Positions 18,329 through 27,502 of a stretch of DNA of 38,737 bases are shown here, piece by piece. The translations under genes and the position numbers were made by a program. This DNA comes from an uncultured Gimesia sp. (GTDB taxonomy: Bacteria > Planctomycetota > Planctomycetia > Planctomycetales > Planctomycetaceae), in contig NZ_CALEMX010000074.1 in NCBI RefSeq assembly GCF_937910335.1, positions 1 to 38,737 on the forward strand, written 5' to 3'. Below the pieces are notes generated by a model. It did no database searches. It saw only the letters and a program-made list of their open reading frames with translations, and was not told the origin of the DNA. Numbering within the stretch: position 1 is the first letter of the stretch; every line of letters begins with the position of its first letter.

Positions 18329-19642
18329 ATGATGCAGCGAAAATTGACTCTGATGATTACAGTTCTGTGTTCCAGTCTGCTTTCTCAAGTCGGCTTCACT
18401 GATGACTGGCCGCAATGGGGTGGACCGCAACAGGATCTCGTCTGGCGGGAAACTGGTATTGTCAAAACATTACCCACAACCGGTTTGCTGCCACGCGTCT
18501 GGTCGGCTCCGCTCGGCGAAGGTTACTCAGGACCTGCCGTTGCCGAAGTGGATTCCCGCTGGTGTGTCTTTGTCACTGATCGCATCTTCAAACAGCGTGT
18601 CGGCTATGAGCGGGTTCTCTGTCTGGATGCCGAAACTGGAAAACAGATTTGGAAATATGAGTACCCGGTCGAGTATTCAGTCAGTTATCCGGCTGGCCCC
18701 CGTTCAACCCCGGTGATCGATTCCGGTCGCGTTTATACTGTTGGCGCGCAAGGCCATTTTTTCTGCTTTGATGCGAAAAATGGCAAGGTCATCTGGAGTA
18801 AAAACTTTGTAGAGGATTATGGCACAAAACTTCCAGCGTGGGGCGCGGTGGCTGCTCCACTGGTGGATGGCAATCAAATCATCTCACTGGTAGGTGGAAA
18901 ACAGAATTCGTTAGTGGTCAGTTTTGACAAAGCCACAGGCAAGGAACTCTGGCGATCGCTCAATGATTCAGCCGTCGGTTATGCACCACCGGTTATCTTT
19001 ACGTTTGGTGGAAAACGAGAACTCATCATCTGGCATCCAACCGCGGTTTCGGCGTTGGAGCCGAAGACCGGTAAAGTGATCTGGGAAGTCCCTTACGGTG
19101 TTCGTTATGGCCTCACTATCGCAACGCCTCGTAAAGCAGGTAATCGTCTATTCGTTGCCAGCTTTTATAATGGCCCGCGAATGATCGAAGTTTCTCAAGA
19201 TGGCAATCAGGCGAAAATCATCTGGTCAGGAAACAGTGATAGCGAAATTAAAACTGATGGACTGCATCCGATCATGATGACGCCTTTTTTCAATGGAACG
19301 CATATCTATGGCGTGTGCAGTTATGGCCAGCTCCGATGTCTGGATGCAAGCAACGGTAGCCGATTGTGGGAAACAGAAAAAGCGACCGGCAAAGGACGTT
19401 GGTGGAATGCCTTCATTATTCCGCACGAAGATCGTTACTTCCTGCATAACGAACAGGGCGATCTGATTATTGCCAATTTGACTCCCAAGGGCTATGAAGA
19501 GATCAGCCGTGCCAGATTGATCGAGCCCACGCGCCGCGTGCAACGTCGTATGACCATCTGGTCACACCCCGCATTTGCCATGAAAAGTGTATTTGCCCGT
19601 AATGATAAAGAAATTGTCCGGGTTGATTTGTCAGCGAAATAG
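18329..19642 (+). CDS. Exported PQQ-repeat beta-propeller protein
   Basis: The first about 24 residues (MMQRKLTLMITVLCSSLLSQ...) are a signal peptide. The mature protein starts DDWPQWGGPQQD, the usual opening of planctomycete PQQ-like proteins. At least five PQQ repeats are visible through the A-x-T/N-G-K-x-x-W pattern: DAETGKQIWKYE, DAKNGKVIWSKN, DKATGKELWRSL, EPKTGKVIWEVP and DASNGSRLWETE. Together they build a beta-propeller. Such proteins are structurally like BamB, but there is no lipoprotein cysteine and no sign that it belongs to the BAM complex or binds PQQ. The role is unknown, probably periplasmic scaffolding or binding. It lies 30 bp after pyk. Confidence 0.85.
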   Translation: MMQRKLTLMITVLCSSLLSQVGFTDDWPQWGGPQQDLVWRETGIVKTLPTTGLLPRVWSAPLGEGYSGPAVAEVDSRWCVFVTDRIFKQRVGYERVLCLDAETGKQIWKYEYPVEYSVSYPAGPRSTPVIDSGRVYTVGAQGHFFCFDAKNGKVIWSKNFVEDYGTKLPAWGAVAAPLVDGNQIISLVGGKQNSLVVSFDKATGKELWRSLNDSAVGYAPPVIFTFGGKRELIIWHPTAVSALEPKTGKVIWEVPYGVRYGLTIATPRKAGNRLFVASFYNGPRMIEVSQDGNQAKIIWSGNSDSEIKTDGLHPIMMTPFFNGTHIYGVCSYGQLRCLDASNGSRLWETEKATGKGRWWNAFIIPHEDRYFLHNEQGDLIIANLTPKGYEEISRARLIEPTRRVQRRMTIWSHPAFAMKSVFARNDKEIVRVDLSAK

Positions 19643-19830
19643 CGAGTTTTTCTCTCAAAGAATCTCAGATGCTGTGCCGTGGATTCGATAAAAGTTTGCT
19701 CGGCAGCACCTCTTCAGAGTCGAATCAGGCTGGAATTGGCGTTAGGCTATAATATGATGAGAGTCTGATTCTTACTCTTCACAAAAACTGAAGTGCGCAA
19801 GCACATAACCCAATATTGAGAGCCACTATT

Positions 19831-20901
19831 ATGTCGTCGGATCATTTTTCTCCTCCTCAGGATCGATCCCAGGAAGTTCTGATTCCACTGGATCCACTCA
19901 AAGAATTGCTGGTCAAACTTTTTGTCCGAATGGGTATGTTTCAGGTTGAAGCAGAAATCGCCGCTGATCGATTGATTGAAGCCGACCTGCGAGGCATCCA
20001 TTCACACGGGAGCCGTACCGCAGAGCGGTATCTGGAAGCAATGGATATGGGTGACATTGATCCCCGCGCGCAAATTATGACAATCTCTGAAACTCCGGCG
20101 ATTGCTGTTCTCGATGGCAGCAGAGGAGTAGGGCATGTAGCCGCAACACGTGCTATGGAACTGGCAATTCAAAAAGCACGGGAAGTGGGGACCGGTACGG
20201 TTGCCGTTCGCAACAGTCATCACTTCGGCGCTGCAGCCGTTTATGTATTAATGGCGGTCGAAGCCGGTATGATTGGATATTGCACGACCAACACAGGCAG
20301 GGCAACTGTTGCAGCACACGGGAGCACCGAGGGGGCAACGGCAAATAACGCAATTGCATGGGGAGTTCCCGTACGCGAAGGAGCCCCCTTCGTTCTAGAT
20401 ATGGCATGTGCCAAAACATCATGGGGGAAACTGGAGACACAATCCCTCTACGGATTACCAATTCCCCCGGGTTATGCTTTGGATAGTGAAGGTAAAGCAA
20501 CCACCGATTCAGCAGCAGTCAAAACACTTCTGCCAGCAGCTGGTCCCCGCGGTTATGGTTTGGCAATGATCAGTTCGATTCTCACCGGTGCACTGGCGGG
20601 AGGTAAACTGCCCATCAATAAAAGGAAAGCACCTGAAATCGAAGGGTCGGAACATTTTTTCTACGTGATTGATCTCAAACAGTTTGTTCCCGAAGATGAA
20701 TTTCTTGACGCATTGGCTTCCGCGACAGAAGCCATCCATCAATTGAAACCCACTAACGTGAATGATCGGGTCCAAATCCCGGGAGAACTGGAATGGGAAA
20801 TGACCCAGCGCGCGATAGAGGAAGGGCTGTATGTCCATAGCGACCATGCCAGTCAACTGAAAGAACTGGCCAAACGCGTGAATTTTGATGTCCCCTGGTA
20901 A
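19831..20901 (+). CDS. Ldh_2-family NAD(P)-dependent malate/L-lactate/ureidoglycolate-type dehydrogenase
   Basis: A 356-residue cytosolic oxidoreductase of the malate/L-lactate dehydrogenase family (PF02615), unrelated to classic Rossmann LDH. Seen: RGIHSHGSRT near residue 56, carrying the catalytic histidine region; AVRNSHHFGAA, the NAD-binding SNHFG-type motif; NTGRATVAAHG; and PRGYGLAMISSILTGALAGG near the C-terminus. ATG 19831 is chosen over a TTG 15 nt upstream because the latter has no Shine-Dalgarno. The family acts on malate, lactate, ureidoglycolate, sulfolactate or ketoimine substrates. Sequence alone does not decide among them and there is no pathway neighbour. It starts 188 bp after the PQQ gene, so it may have its own promoter. 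Confidence 0.9.
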   Translation: MSSDHFSPPQDRSQEVLIPLDPLKELLVKLFVRMGMFQVEAEIAADRLIEADLRGIHSHGSRTAERYLEAMDMGDIDPRAQIMTISETPAIAVLDGSRGVGHVAATRAMELAIQKAREVGTGTVAVRNSHHFGAAAVYVLMAVEAGMIGYCTTNTGRATVAAHGSTEGATANNAIAWGVPVREGAPFVLDMACAKTSWGKLETQSLYGLPIPPGYALDSEGKATTDSAAVKTLLPAAGPRGYGLAMISSILTGALAGGKLPINKRKAPEIEGSEHFFYVIDLKQFVPEDEFLDALASATEAIHQLKPTNVNDRVQIPGELEWEMTQRAIEEGLYVHSDHASQLKELAKRVNFDVPW

Positions 20902-20951
20902 ACTGAGATCAGCATTTGGTAACAATATTATTGTATTGATTTGGGTTTGAA

Positions 20952-21590
20952 ATGATGACGGCATTACGACGGTTGATATCACTGCTGACAATATTAATCT
21001 TTGTTAGCGCAGGGAATACAAATTTATCTGCTGGCAAGTATAACCCGGTGCTTAATGTGGGAGATCAGGCACCCACGTGGGAAAAATTGCCCGCGACGGA
21101 TGGAAAAATGTTTTCCAGTAACACGTTTAAGGAGAAGCAGGTATTGGTGATTGCCTTTATGTGCAATAGTTGCCCTTATGCCGTGGATTATGAAGAGAGA
21201 CTGAATCGGCTGGCCCAAAAGTATTCTGCAAAAGAGTCACCGGTTGCTGTCATTGCTGTCAACGTGAATTTGGTTCCCGCAGACAGTCTGGAAAAAATGA
21301 AAGAACAGGCAAAGAAAAAAAAGTTTGTCTTTCCTTATCTGTTTGATGCATCGCAAAAAATAGGACAGAATTTCGGAGCCACACGGACCCCTGAATTTTT
21401 TGTGTTAAATAAAGATCGAAAAGTGATTTATATGGGAGCCATGGATGATGCTACCGACGCTAGCAAAGTCAAACGTGATTATGTTTCGTTAGCAATCGAC
21501 GCAACATTAAAAGGGAAACAGCCGGAAATCTCAGAGACCATTGCCATCGGCTGTAATGTTCGTTACAAACGCATCCGTCGAAAAAAATAA
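20952..21590 (+). CDS. Exported thioredoxin-like/AhpC-TSA protein
   Basis: A 212-residue protein with a signal peptide (RRLISLLTILIFVSAGNTNL). Its thioredoxin fold reads VGDQAPTWEKLPATDGK, then VLVIAFMCNSCPYAVDYEERL. CNSC followed by proline is the redox-active pair in the group often annotated as thioredoxin family or peroxiredoxin-like, usually written CNHCPYV. ATRTPEFFVLN carries the cis-proline. It should act in the periplasm in thiol-disulfide exchange or as a peroxide reductase; the reaction is not certain. The basic tail (YKRIRRKK) is unusual. It starts 50 bp after the Ldh_2 gene and 35 bp before the methyltransferase, consistent with one transcript. Confidence 0.85.
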   Translation: MMTALRRLISLLTILIFVSAGNTNLSAGKYNPVLNVGDQAPTWEKLPATDGKMFSSNTFKEKQVLVIAFMCNSCPYAVDYEERLNRLAQKYSAKESPVAVIAVNVNLVPADSLEKMKEQAKKKKFVFPYLFDASQKIGQNFGATRTPEFFVLNKDRKVIYMGAMDDATDASKVKRDYVSLAIDATLKGKQPEISETIAIGCNVRYKRIRRKK

Positions 21591-21625
21591 TGTTCCGAAA
21601 CTCATAAACAAAACAGTCTCAACAA

Positions 21626-22573
21626 ATGACAAATTTGAATCAGATACATATTCAGGACTGTATTGCGGGTATGCAGAATCTTGAAGCGGAATCCATTGAT
21701 TTGGCATTCGCAGATCCCCCTTTCAATATTGGCTATGAGTACGATAAGTATGAAGATCGTCTCGAAAGTGAACAGTATCTCGATTGGTGTTCGCTCTGGA
21801 TGTCGGAAGTGGTGCGGCTCTTAAAACCGGATGGTACGTTCTGGCTGGCCATTGGTGATGAATATGCGGCTGAACTCAAAGTCATGATGCAGCGAGAATT
21901 GGGACTCACCTGCCGCAGTTGGGTTATCTGGTATTATACTTTTGGCGTGAACTGCAAAAATAAATTCAGCCGATCACATGCCCATTTATTTCACATGGTC
22001 AAAGATCCAAAACAATTCACCTTCAATGCCGATGATCCCTCCATTCGAATTCCCTCCGCCCGGCAACTGGTTTATGGAGATAAGCGAGCCAATCCCAAAG
22101 GACGACTTCCCGACGATACCTGGATCTTAAGGCCCCAGGATATTCCGGAAAGTTTTCAAGCAGATGAAGACACATGGTACTTTCCCCGCATCAATGGCAC
22201 ATTTAAGGAACGTCAGGGTTGGCATGGATGTCAGATGCCCGAACAACTCTTAGGACGAATTATTCGTGCCTGTTCACATCCGGAAGAACTTGTGCTTGAT
22301 CCTTTTTCGGGTAGTGGAACCACGCTGGCGGTAGCGAAGAAGTTAAACCGTCAGTTTGTCGGATTTGAACTCTCCGAACAATATGGGGCGCGCGCACAAC
22401 AACGTCTGACCGACATCGAAGTCGGACAACCCCTGGACGGCCAGGAGAACCCGCTCGTCAGTGCACCCTCAACAAAAAATGGGAAACGGCTTAAAAAACA
22501 GACTTCTGAAAGCGATTCTCCCAAAAAATCTTCGAAAGCAAAACAAAATCCGCGTCAGAAAAAATTGCTCTAA
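21626..22573 (+). CDS. Solitary beta-class DNA methyltransferase (N6-A or N4-C)
   Basis: The 315-residue protein belongs to the N6/N4 DNA methylase family (PF01555). Motif IV is near the N-terminus as ADPPFNIGY (D30-P-P-F). The target-recognition region is in the middle, and the SAM-binding motif I is at the C-terminal side as [10 protein letters not shown] (D225). This order defines the beta class. The last about 40 residues are rich in lysine and serine ([19 protein letters not shown]), an appendage that may add non-specific DNA binding. No restriction endonuclease gene is nearby, and the flanking genes are metabolic, so it is probably an orphan, regulatory-type methyltransferase. DPPF is compatible with adenine or cytosine methylation, and the recognition site cannot be read from the sequence. 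Confidence 0.9.
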   Translation: MTNLNQIHIQDCIAGMQNLEAESIDLAFADPPFNIGYEYDKYEDRLESEQYLDWCSLWMSEVVRLLKPDGTFWLAIGDEYAAELKVMMQRELGLTCRSWVIWYYTFGVNCKNKFSRSHAHLFHMVKDPKQFTFNADDPSIRIPSARQLVYGDKRANPKGRLPDDTWILRPQDIPESFQADEDTWYFPRINGTFKERQGWHGCQMPEQLLGRIIRACSHPEELVLDPFSGSGTTLAVAKKLNRQFVGFELSEQYGARAQQRLTDIEVGQPLDGQENPLVSAPSTKNGKRLKKQTSESDSPKKSSKAKQNPRQKKLL

Positions 22574-22944
22574 CACCAGTTTTCTAGAATGAGAAGCAAG
22601 AGGCAATTTTTGTTTAAATCACCTCGCTGGTAAAACAGGTTGATCAAGGCGCTGATTCTCATCACTGATTGCTGATTCTTTTCTCATTCTTCGCTCCTGA
22701 CGGCATAAAAAATGCCTTTTCAGTAAAGAGCCGCTAAACCCCCTGGATTCACGGGGTTTACGCTTCATTTGTTGCTCAAACACCACATTGGTTTGTAGAT
22801 GATGTTGCTGAAAGGCCACGCGGAACATCTATTTCAGGTTGTTCGCAGGCTTGCTTATAAAAAGAATCGAAACGGCTCTGCCAGTTAGTTAGAATAAACG
22901 ACTCATTTCAATAATAGCTCTTGTCAGGATTTTAAAGACTCATT
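22574..22944. other. 371-bp intergenic region with a hairpin
   Basis: A short minus-strand frame (22619-22828) overlaps the hairpin and its Arg/Gln-rich product does not look like a protein, so no gene is called. The main structure is the 8-bp stem at 22735-22760. No convincing promoter for the SecA-like gene was seen. Confidence 0.4.
22735..22760 (+). terminator. Hairpin downstream of the methyltransferase
   Basis: TAAACCCC (22735-22742) pairs perfectly with GGGGTTTA (22753-22760) across a 10-nt loop. Two more G-C pairs are possible beyond a bulged C. The stem lies 162 nt after the methyltransferase stop. There is no T-run right behind it, so it may be an RNA-stability hairpin rather than an intrinsic terminator. 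Confidence 0.3.
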
Positions 22945-24894
22945 GTGGCGAACTTCATCAACTCTCTGACAGATCGGCTCCGCGGATTTCTCCTGACAGG
23001 TGAAACGGAAATCCCTACGCTCTGGTGGGATCTCATCGATCAGATTCAACGTTCACAGCAGGGTTTGGCTTCCGAAACGGACTCCCAGTTATTTGATGAA
23101 TGGAACTCATTACGCTATCGCGTGCAAAGTGGTGAACCTCTCACGGATTTACTTCCCGAAGCATTTGCTGTCGTCAGCGAGCAATTGAAGCGTCATCTAG
23201 GTATGACGCCTTATCCGGTTCAATACCTGGGGGCGATTGCCATGCATGAGGGAGCGATTGCAGAGATGCAAACCGGAGAAGGCAAGACCCTGACGGCTGC
23301 ATTAACGCTTTGCCTGAATGCACTACCCGGTGAAGGGATACACATTGCAACAGCCAACGATTATCTTGCAAAACGTGATGCTGAGTGGTTGAGTCCCGTT
23401 TATCATTCGTTGGGAATGACCGTGGGAACGATCACGGCCAATTCTACTTTATCAGAACGACGGGCCGCTTATGAGTGTGATATCACCTACGCTACAGCAC
23501 GGGAATTTGGATTTGATCATTTAAGAGACTTACTCAGCGCACCAGACTCCCGACCCACTTCACGTCGCCAGCAGTTATTCGGTCAGCAAAACAATCGGGT
23601 TGAGCAGCCATTGTTGAATCCGCGCAAGCCTTATATGGTGATTCTTGATGAAGCTGACAGTCTTTTAATAGACGAAGCGCGAACTCCTTTGATCATCGGT
23701 CAAACTGACGCGAACGAAGAAGCAGAGTTGGTCATCGCCTGCCAGTGGAGTGCTTCCCATGTGACCAAATTAACGGTGGATGAACATTATATTGATCATG
23801 GTCCACAACGTGGTATGGAATTAACAGAAGCCGGTCGTCGAATTGTGCGAGAGATGTTATTGCAGAATGATTCCCCCTCAGCACTCAACACGGGAACGGC
23901 ATATATTTCTTCAGAACGTGCCTTGCGGGTGCATAACTATTTCGAGAATGGTCGCGATTATGTCGTCCGTGATGGAAAGGTGGCAATCGTTGATGAATTC
24001 ACGGGCCGCATTTCAGAAGGCCGCATGTGGCAGAATGGCGTGCATCAAGCCATTGAAGCCAAAGAAGGACTCGAGATTACTTCACCTACCAAAGTCGGCG
24101 CGCAAACCACGGTTCAGGAGCTCTTTTCTCGATATCCCAGAATGGCCGGAATGACGGGAACGGCAATCTCCGCAGCCAGTGAACTGAGAAAAATTTATGA
24201 AACTCCCGTTATCAAAATTCCCACGAATCGCCCAGAGAAACGTCAGAGGTTACCCGAACTTATATTCTTGACAGCAGAAGAAAAATGGGATGCGGTTGTA
24301 GAAGAAACTGCCGCCATGTATCGGCAGGGAAGACCAGTGCTAATCGGAACCCGTTCTGTTAATTTGTCAAACCTTTTATCAGCACGACTTTTAAAGGCCG
24401 GGTTGGAACATGAAGTTTTGCATGCTTTGAATCATGAAAATGAAGCCGCCATCGTGAAACAGGCCGGGCAACCGGGTCGCATTACTGTCGCGACCAATAT
24501 GGCGGGACGCGGAACGGATATACTCCTTGGTGAAAGGGTTGCAGAGCAGGGCGGCTTGCATGTGATTTGCACGGAGTTGCATGAATCGGCCCGCATCGAT
24601 CGTCAATTGACGGGACGCTCTGCTCGCCAGGGAGATCCGGGCAGTGCACGAATATTTCTATCACTGGAAGATGAAATTCTGACTGTAGGACTGGGAAAAG
24701 AACAAGCCAAAAAGTTAAGCGATTCTTATGGGACCAGCCAGGAATTGAGTATTGCACTCCGTTACTTTTATCAGGCACAAAGGCGCATCGAAAAACGTCA
24801 CGAACAGCAACGAATTGATTTGGTCAATCGCATCAAGCAACGCCGTGAGATGCTGCAACAGATGGGGCAGCATGCAAATCTGGACATCCATTGA
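22945..24894 (+). CDS. Truncated SecA-like ATPase (649 aa)
   Basis: A SecA paralogue. All nucleotide-binding motifs are intact: Walker A EMQTGEGKTL (K114), IATANDYLAKRDAEW, DEADSLLIDEARTPLIIG (D235), VDEFTGRISEGR, AGMTGTA, VATNMAGRGTDILLG and RQLTGRSARQGDPGSARIFL. It should therefore hydrolyse ATP. Against the usual 850-1,000 residues it has a shortened preprotein-binding domain (about 255-340). It ends just inside the helical scaffold (YFYQAQRRIEKRHEQQ), lacking the helical wing, most of the scaffold and the zinc-binding SecB tail. The start is GTG at 22945 with a weak Shine-Dalgarno. It is thus not the housekeeping SecA, but a possible accessory translocase or motor. The adjacent convergent gene, stops 16 bp apart, encodes an MMPL/RND exporter; functional linkage is only inferred. 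Confidence 0.88.
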   Translation: MANFINSLTDRLRGFLLTGETEIPTLWWDLIDQIQRSQQGLASETDSQLFDEWNSLRYRVQSGEPLTDLLPEAFAVVSEQLKRHLGMTPYPVQYLGAIAMHEGAIAEMQTGEGKTLTAALTLCLNALPGEGIHIATANDYLAKRDAEWLSPVYHSLGMTVGTITANSTLSERRAAYECDITYATAREFGFDHLRDLLSAPDSRPTSRRQQLFGQQNNRVEQPLLNPRKPYMVILDEADSLLIDEARTPLIIGQTDANEEAELVIACQWSASHVTKLTVDEHYIDHGPQRGMELTEAGRRIVREMLLQNDSPSALNTGTAYISSERALRVHNYFENGRDYVVRDGKVAIVDEFTGRISEGRMWQNGVHQAIEAKEGLEITSPTKVGAQTTVQELFSRYPRMAGMTGTAISAASELRKIYETPVIKIPTNRPEKRQRLPELIFLTAEEKWDAVVEETAAMYRQGRPVLIGTRSVNLSNLLSARLLKAGLEHEVLHALNHENEAAIVKQAGQPGRITVATNMAGRGTDILLGERVAEQGGLHVICTELHESARIDRQLTGRSARQGDPGSARIFLSLEDEILTVGLGKEQAKKLSDSYGTSQELSIALRYFYQAQRRIEKRHEQQRIDLVNRIKQRREMLQQMGQHANLDIH

Positions 24895-24910
24895 ACAGAC
24901 GGCGTTCATG

Positions 24911-27313
24911 TTATTCTGTTGAAAGAGACGATGGTCTGATATTCAAATTATCAGAGATTCCTTTTTTCGCAAATTGCAGGTGTTTTGCAAAGGGCTGCAT
25001 CAGCATGGCGGGCAGGAAGAGCAAATCGCCAATCAATGCCGTTGTCAGCAATGCCAACATCATCCAGGCAAAGCGTTGTGTCGGAATAAAATCACTGAAA
25101 CCAAAGACCAGTAAACCGAGTCCGCAGATAAACGTTGTGTGAATCATAGCTCGTCCACAATGTTTCAATGCAGAGTGAACCGCTTCTTCCGTCGTATGAT
25201 TCAACGATTTTTCTCGGCGGAACCATGCCAGAAAATGCAACGTATCATCAATGGCAATTCCGAGCGCAACACTGGCAGTCATCACCGAGCCAATATCCAG
25301 AGGGATATCCATCCAGCCCATGATTCCAAATACAATCACAATCGGAAAAATATTAGGCAGCATACTCAATAATCCAGTCCAAAGGCTACGCTGCACGATT
25401 ACGATGACCAGAGCGACGAGTACAAACGCAGTCAGAAAGCTCCAGGTAAGGTCCTGCAAAATGAGTTGCTGAACTGTATGGATTAAAGGCATAATCCCAG
25501 TGTAATAAGCGGTTAAATGCACACCTTGCTCACCATATTTTTCAAGTTCGGGTTGCAGAGTGGTTTTCAGTTTATTTAAGGCGGCTCCGTAATCGGTTTT
25601 TTGCAGCGCAGGAACCCGGGCACTAATTCGCCACGATTCCTGACCATCGGTATCTGATAAATAAACCGAATCCAGAACCGCTCTTCGGTTCTCTTTCAGC
25701 TTTTTATTGATCACGACTTTTCTGAAAATCGATTCAAAGCCATTATATTCAACGGGGTTCGGGCCAAAGGTCGCAGCCGACATGGTACCCGTATATCCGT
25801 CGATGTCTTTGATTTTTTTTTCGATATTGTCGATGATTCGCAGGCGTTGCAGAAACGTCTTTTTACAATCAGGACTAAATTCAATCACCACTTCAACAGG
25901 TATGAGCGGCCCCATGCGGTTTTCATTAAATTGATAATCATCCAGTACCTGACTTCCGGGCGGAAACAGTGATGGAACATCTACTGAAGAACGAATCGAA
26001 AGTAAACCATAAGCGGAAACTGCCATCAGCAAGATGGATGACAGGAAGACCGGAACCGAATATCGTTCCAGCCAGTGAGGCATCTTATCCAGCCAGGATG
26101 AGATGCGCGTGAAATATTTTGGTGTCGTTGCCGTTTGACCTTCGCGATTATATTTCAGAATTTGCCGGGGTGGCCAAAGCTGCATCGCACCAGGCAAAAT
26201 CAACAATAATACGCTGAGCGTAATCAATAAGCCCAGGGATGATAACAGGCCAAATATCGCAATGGGAGTAATCTGGCTGACCATCAATGAACCCAGTCCA
26301 ATTGCAGTGGTGACAGCTGCCAGAAGACACGGTTGCCATCCTTTGGAAAACCCGTTTCGAACAGCAGTTTCTGCATCAGATTTCGACTGGGCTTTGGTGG
26401 CAAATAACTCATCATAGTAATAATTCACCAGATGTACGCCGGCTGAAATCGTAAGTACAAATACCAGTGAAGGTGTGATAATTAAAACGGCATCCAGTGG
26501 GGCACCCGAATAATAAACCATTGAGAGTACAAGTCCCTGCCCAAATAAACCTGCCAGCAGGATTGTGCCTGTCAGCATCCAGGAACGAATACAAATCCAG
26601 CATAAGCCAGTCGCCAGAACAGCAGACAACGCTCCAAACAGATTCACGCTGTGAATGCTGGCACTGTCAATGGCGATACCATCCACGGGAGGACCTGTGA
26701 TATGAAAATCTTCCAATGGCAGTTGACAAACTTCTTGCGCAACAGAAAGGACATGGTCTTTTGATTGCCTGCGTAACTCATTTCCACGATGTGTCAGAAT
26801 AATGACCGCACAACTGGCATCCAGATCTTTCCCAATGAGAACACCTTTCAGGCGTTCTAAAGCTTCTTCTCGAGGTAATTTGAGGGGAGGGGCCGTCAAC
26901 GACTTAACGGTACCAGCTCCGGTGATAATCCTGTCAAACAAAGACGCATGTGTTTCGCCGAACTCAGTCGTACGGGGCGCTTTGATGGCTTCTTCGAATT
27001 GAATCAGCCGCGGATCATCTACAGTACACCCGGGCCAACTGATTAAAAATAAATCGTTACTTTCAAACCCCTTGATAAACTTTTGATAATCCTGCCTTGA
27101 TTGCATGAATGATGGCGCCCATTTTTCAGGGGCAATACACATGCTTTCAACACTTTGATGCGCACCATAGATTAGAAAAGGAGCCAGTAACACCAGGATG
27201 ATTACGGTAAAGACATAACGGCGAATATAACGAGGTTTTTCGGAAGTCATCGGAATCTCTGTATGAGGGGACATTTGCAGATCATTGCGTACGTCCGGTG
27301 CGACCCAGCCCAT
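24911..27313 (-). CDS. MMPL/RND-superfamily membrane transporter (800 aa)
   Basis: A proton-driven exporter of the MMPL type, with two copies of the RND membrane bundle. Evidence: an N-terminal transmembrane helix (RYVFTVIILVLLAPFLIYG), a periplasmic domain (about 50-220), a multi-helix block (about 220-450), a second periplasmic domain (about 450-620) and a second helix block to about 770. The second block carries the RND helix DIPLDIGSVMTASVALGIAIDDTLHFLAWF with the ID-D pattern expected for proton relay. Related proteins export lipids, hopanoids or hydrophobic compounds; the cargo is not visible. Internal ATG codons (residues 14 and 22) are alternative starts; MTSEKPRYIRRY at residue 22 is closest to the membrane helix. 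It converges on the SecA-like gene. Confidence 0.85.
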   Translation of the reverse strand: MGWVAPDVRNDLQMSPHTEIPMTSEKPRYIRRYVFTVIILVLLAPFLIYGAHQSVESMCIAPEKWAPSFMQSRQDYQKFIKGFESNDLFLISWPGCTVDDPRLIQFEEAIKAPRTTEFGETHASLFDRIITGAGTVKSLTAPPLKLPREEALERLKGVLIGKDLDASCAVIILTHRGNELRRQSKDHVLSVAQEVCQLPLEDFHITGPPVDGIAIDSASIHSVNLFGALSAVLATGLCWICIRSWMLTGTILLAGLFGQGLVLSMVYYSGAPLDAVLIITPSLVFVLTISAGVHLVNYYYDELFATKAQSKSDAETAVRNGFSKGWQPCLLAAVTTAIGLGSLMVSQITPIAIFGLLSSLGLLITLSVLLLILPGAMQLWPPRQILKYNREGQTATTPKYFTRISSWLDKMPHWLERYSVPVFLSSILLMAVSAYGLLSIRSSVDVPSLFPPGSQVLDDYQFNENRMGPLIPVEVVIEFSPDCKKTFLQRLRIIDNIEKKIKDIDGYTGTMSAATFGPNPVEYNGFESIFRKVVINKKLKENRRAVLDSVYLSDTDGQESWRISARVPALQKTDYGAALNKLKTTLQPELEKYGEQGVHLTAYYTGIMPLIHTVQQLILQDLTWSFLTAFVLVALVIVIVQRSLWTGLLSMLPNIFPIVIVFGIMGWMDIPLDIGSVMTASVALGIAIDDTLHFLAWFRREKSLNHTTEEAVHSALKHCGRAMIHTTFICGLGLLVFGFSDFIPTQRFAWMMLALLTTALIGDLLFLPAMLMQPFAKHLQFAKKGISDNLNIRPSSLSTE

Positions 27314-27372
27314 GCGTACACAGCAAGTCTAGCTCACGACTTTCCACGCGCCCGAAAAAATGACAGGCTTTT

Positions 27373-27392
27373 CGCAGGTTTTTCAGCCTGCG
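27373..27392. other. Overlapping alternative hairpins
   Basis: CGCAGG (27373-27378) pairs with CCTGCG (27387-27392). An overlapping stem CAGGCT (27364-27369)/AGCCTG (27385-27390) competes for the same bases. They lie between capD and the MMPL start on the minus strand, in the region that would hold the MMPL leader. Confidence 0.35.
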
Positions 27393-27462
27393 TAACCATC
27401 AAATCCAGCGCAACAGAAATAGCCCTCATCAAAGCATGGAGAGCGAGATTAGAAACCGCCCG

Positions 27463-27484
27463 TCGTGCATCATGCAATGCACGA
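27463..27484. terminator. 8-bp stem hairpin downstream of capD
   Basis: TCGTGCAT (27463-27470) and ATGCACGA (27477-27484) pair perfectly over a 6-nt loop. The stem lies just past the stop of the minus-strand capD-like gene. A T-rich tract follows only on the plus strand (TTTCTCTTTT), so it would be a good plus-strand terminator but a weak minus-strand one. Confidence 0.4.
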
Positions 27485-27502
27485 TTTCTCTTTTGTGGCG
27501 GA

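Noticed and set aside
21626-22573. Restriction-modification system
   Set aside because: No endonuclease, specificity subunit or mobility gene lies nearby; the methyltransferase appears solitary.
22619-22828. 69-codon minus-strand frame between methyltransferase and SecA-like gene
   Set aside because: Contains the hairpin in its middle, composition is Arg/Gln-rich, and no family or Shine-Dalgarno supports it.
22945-24894. SecA-like gene as a pseudogene fragment of secA
   Set aside because: Every ATPase motif is intact, the frame is uninterrupted over 649 codons, and the end has a natural helical tail; it looks like a functional short paralogue.
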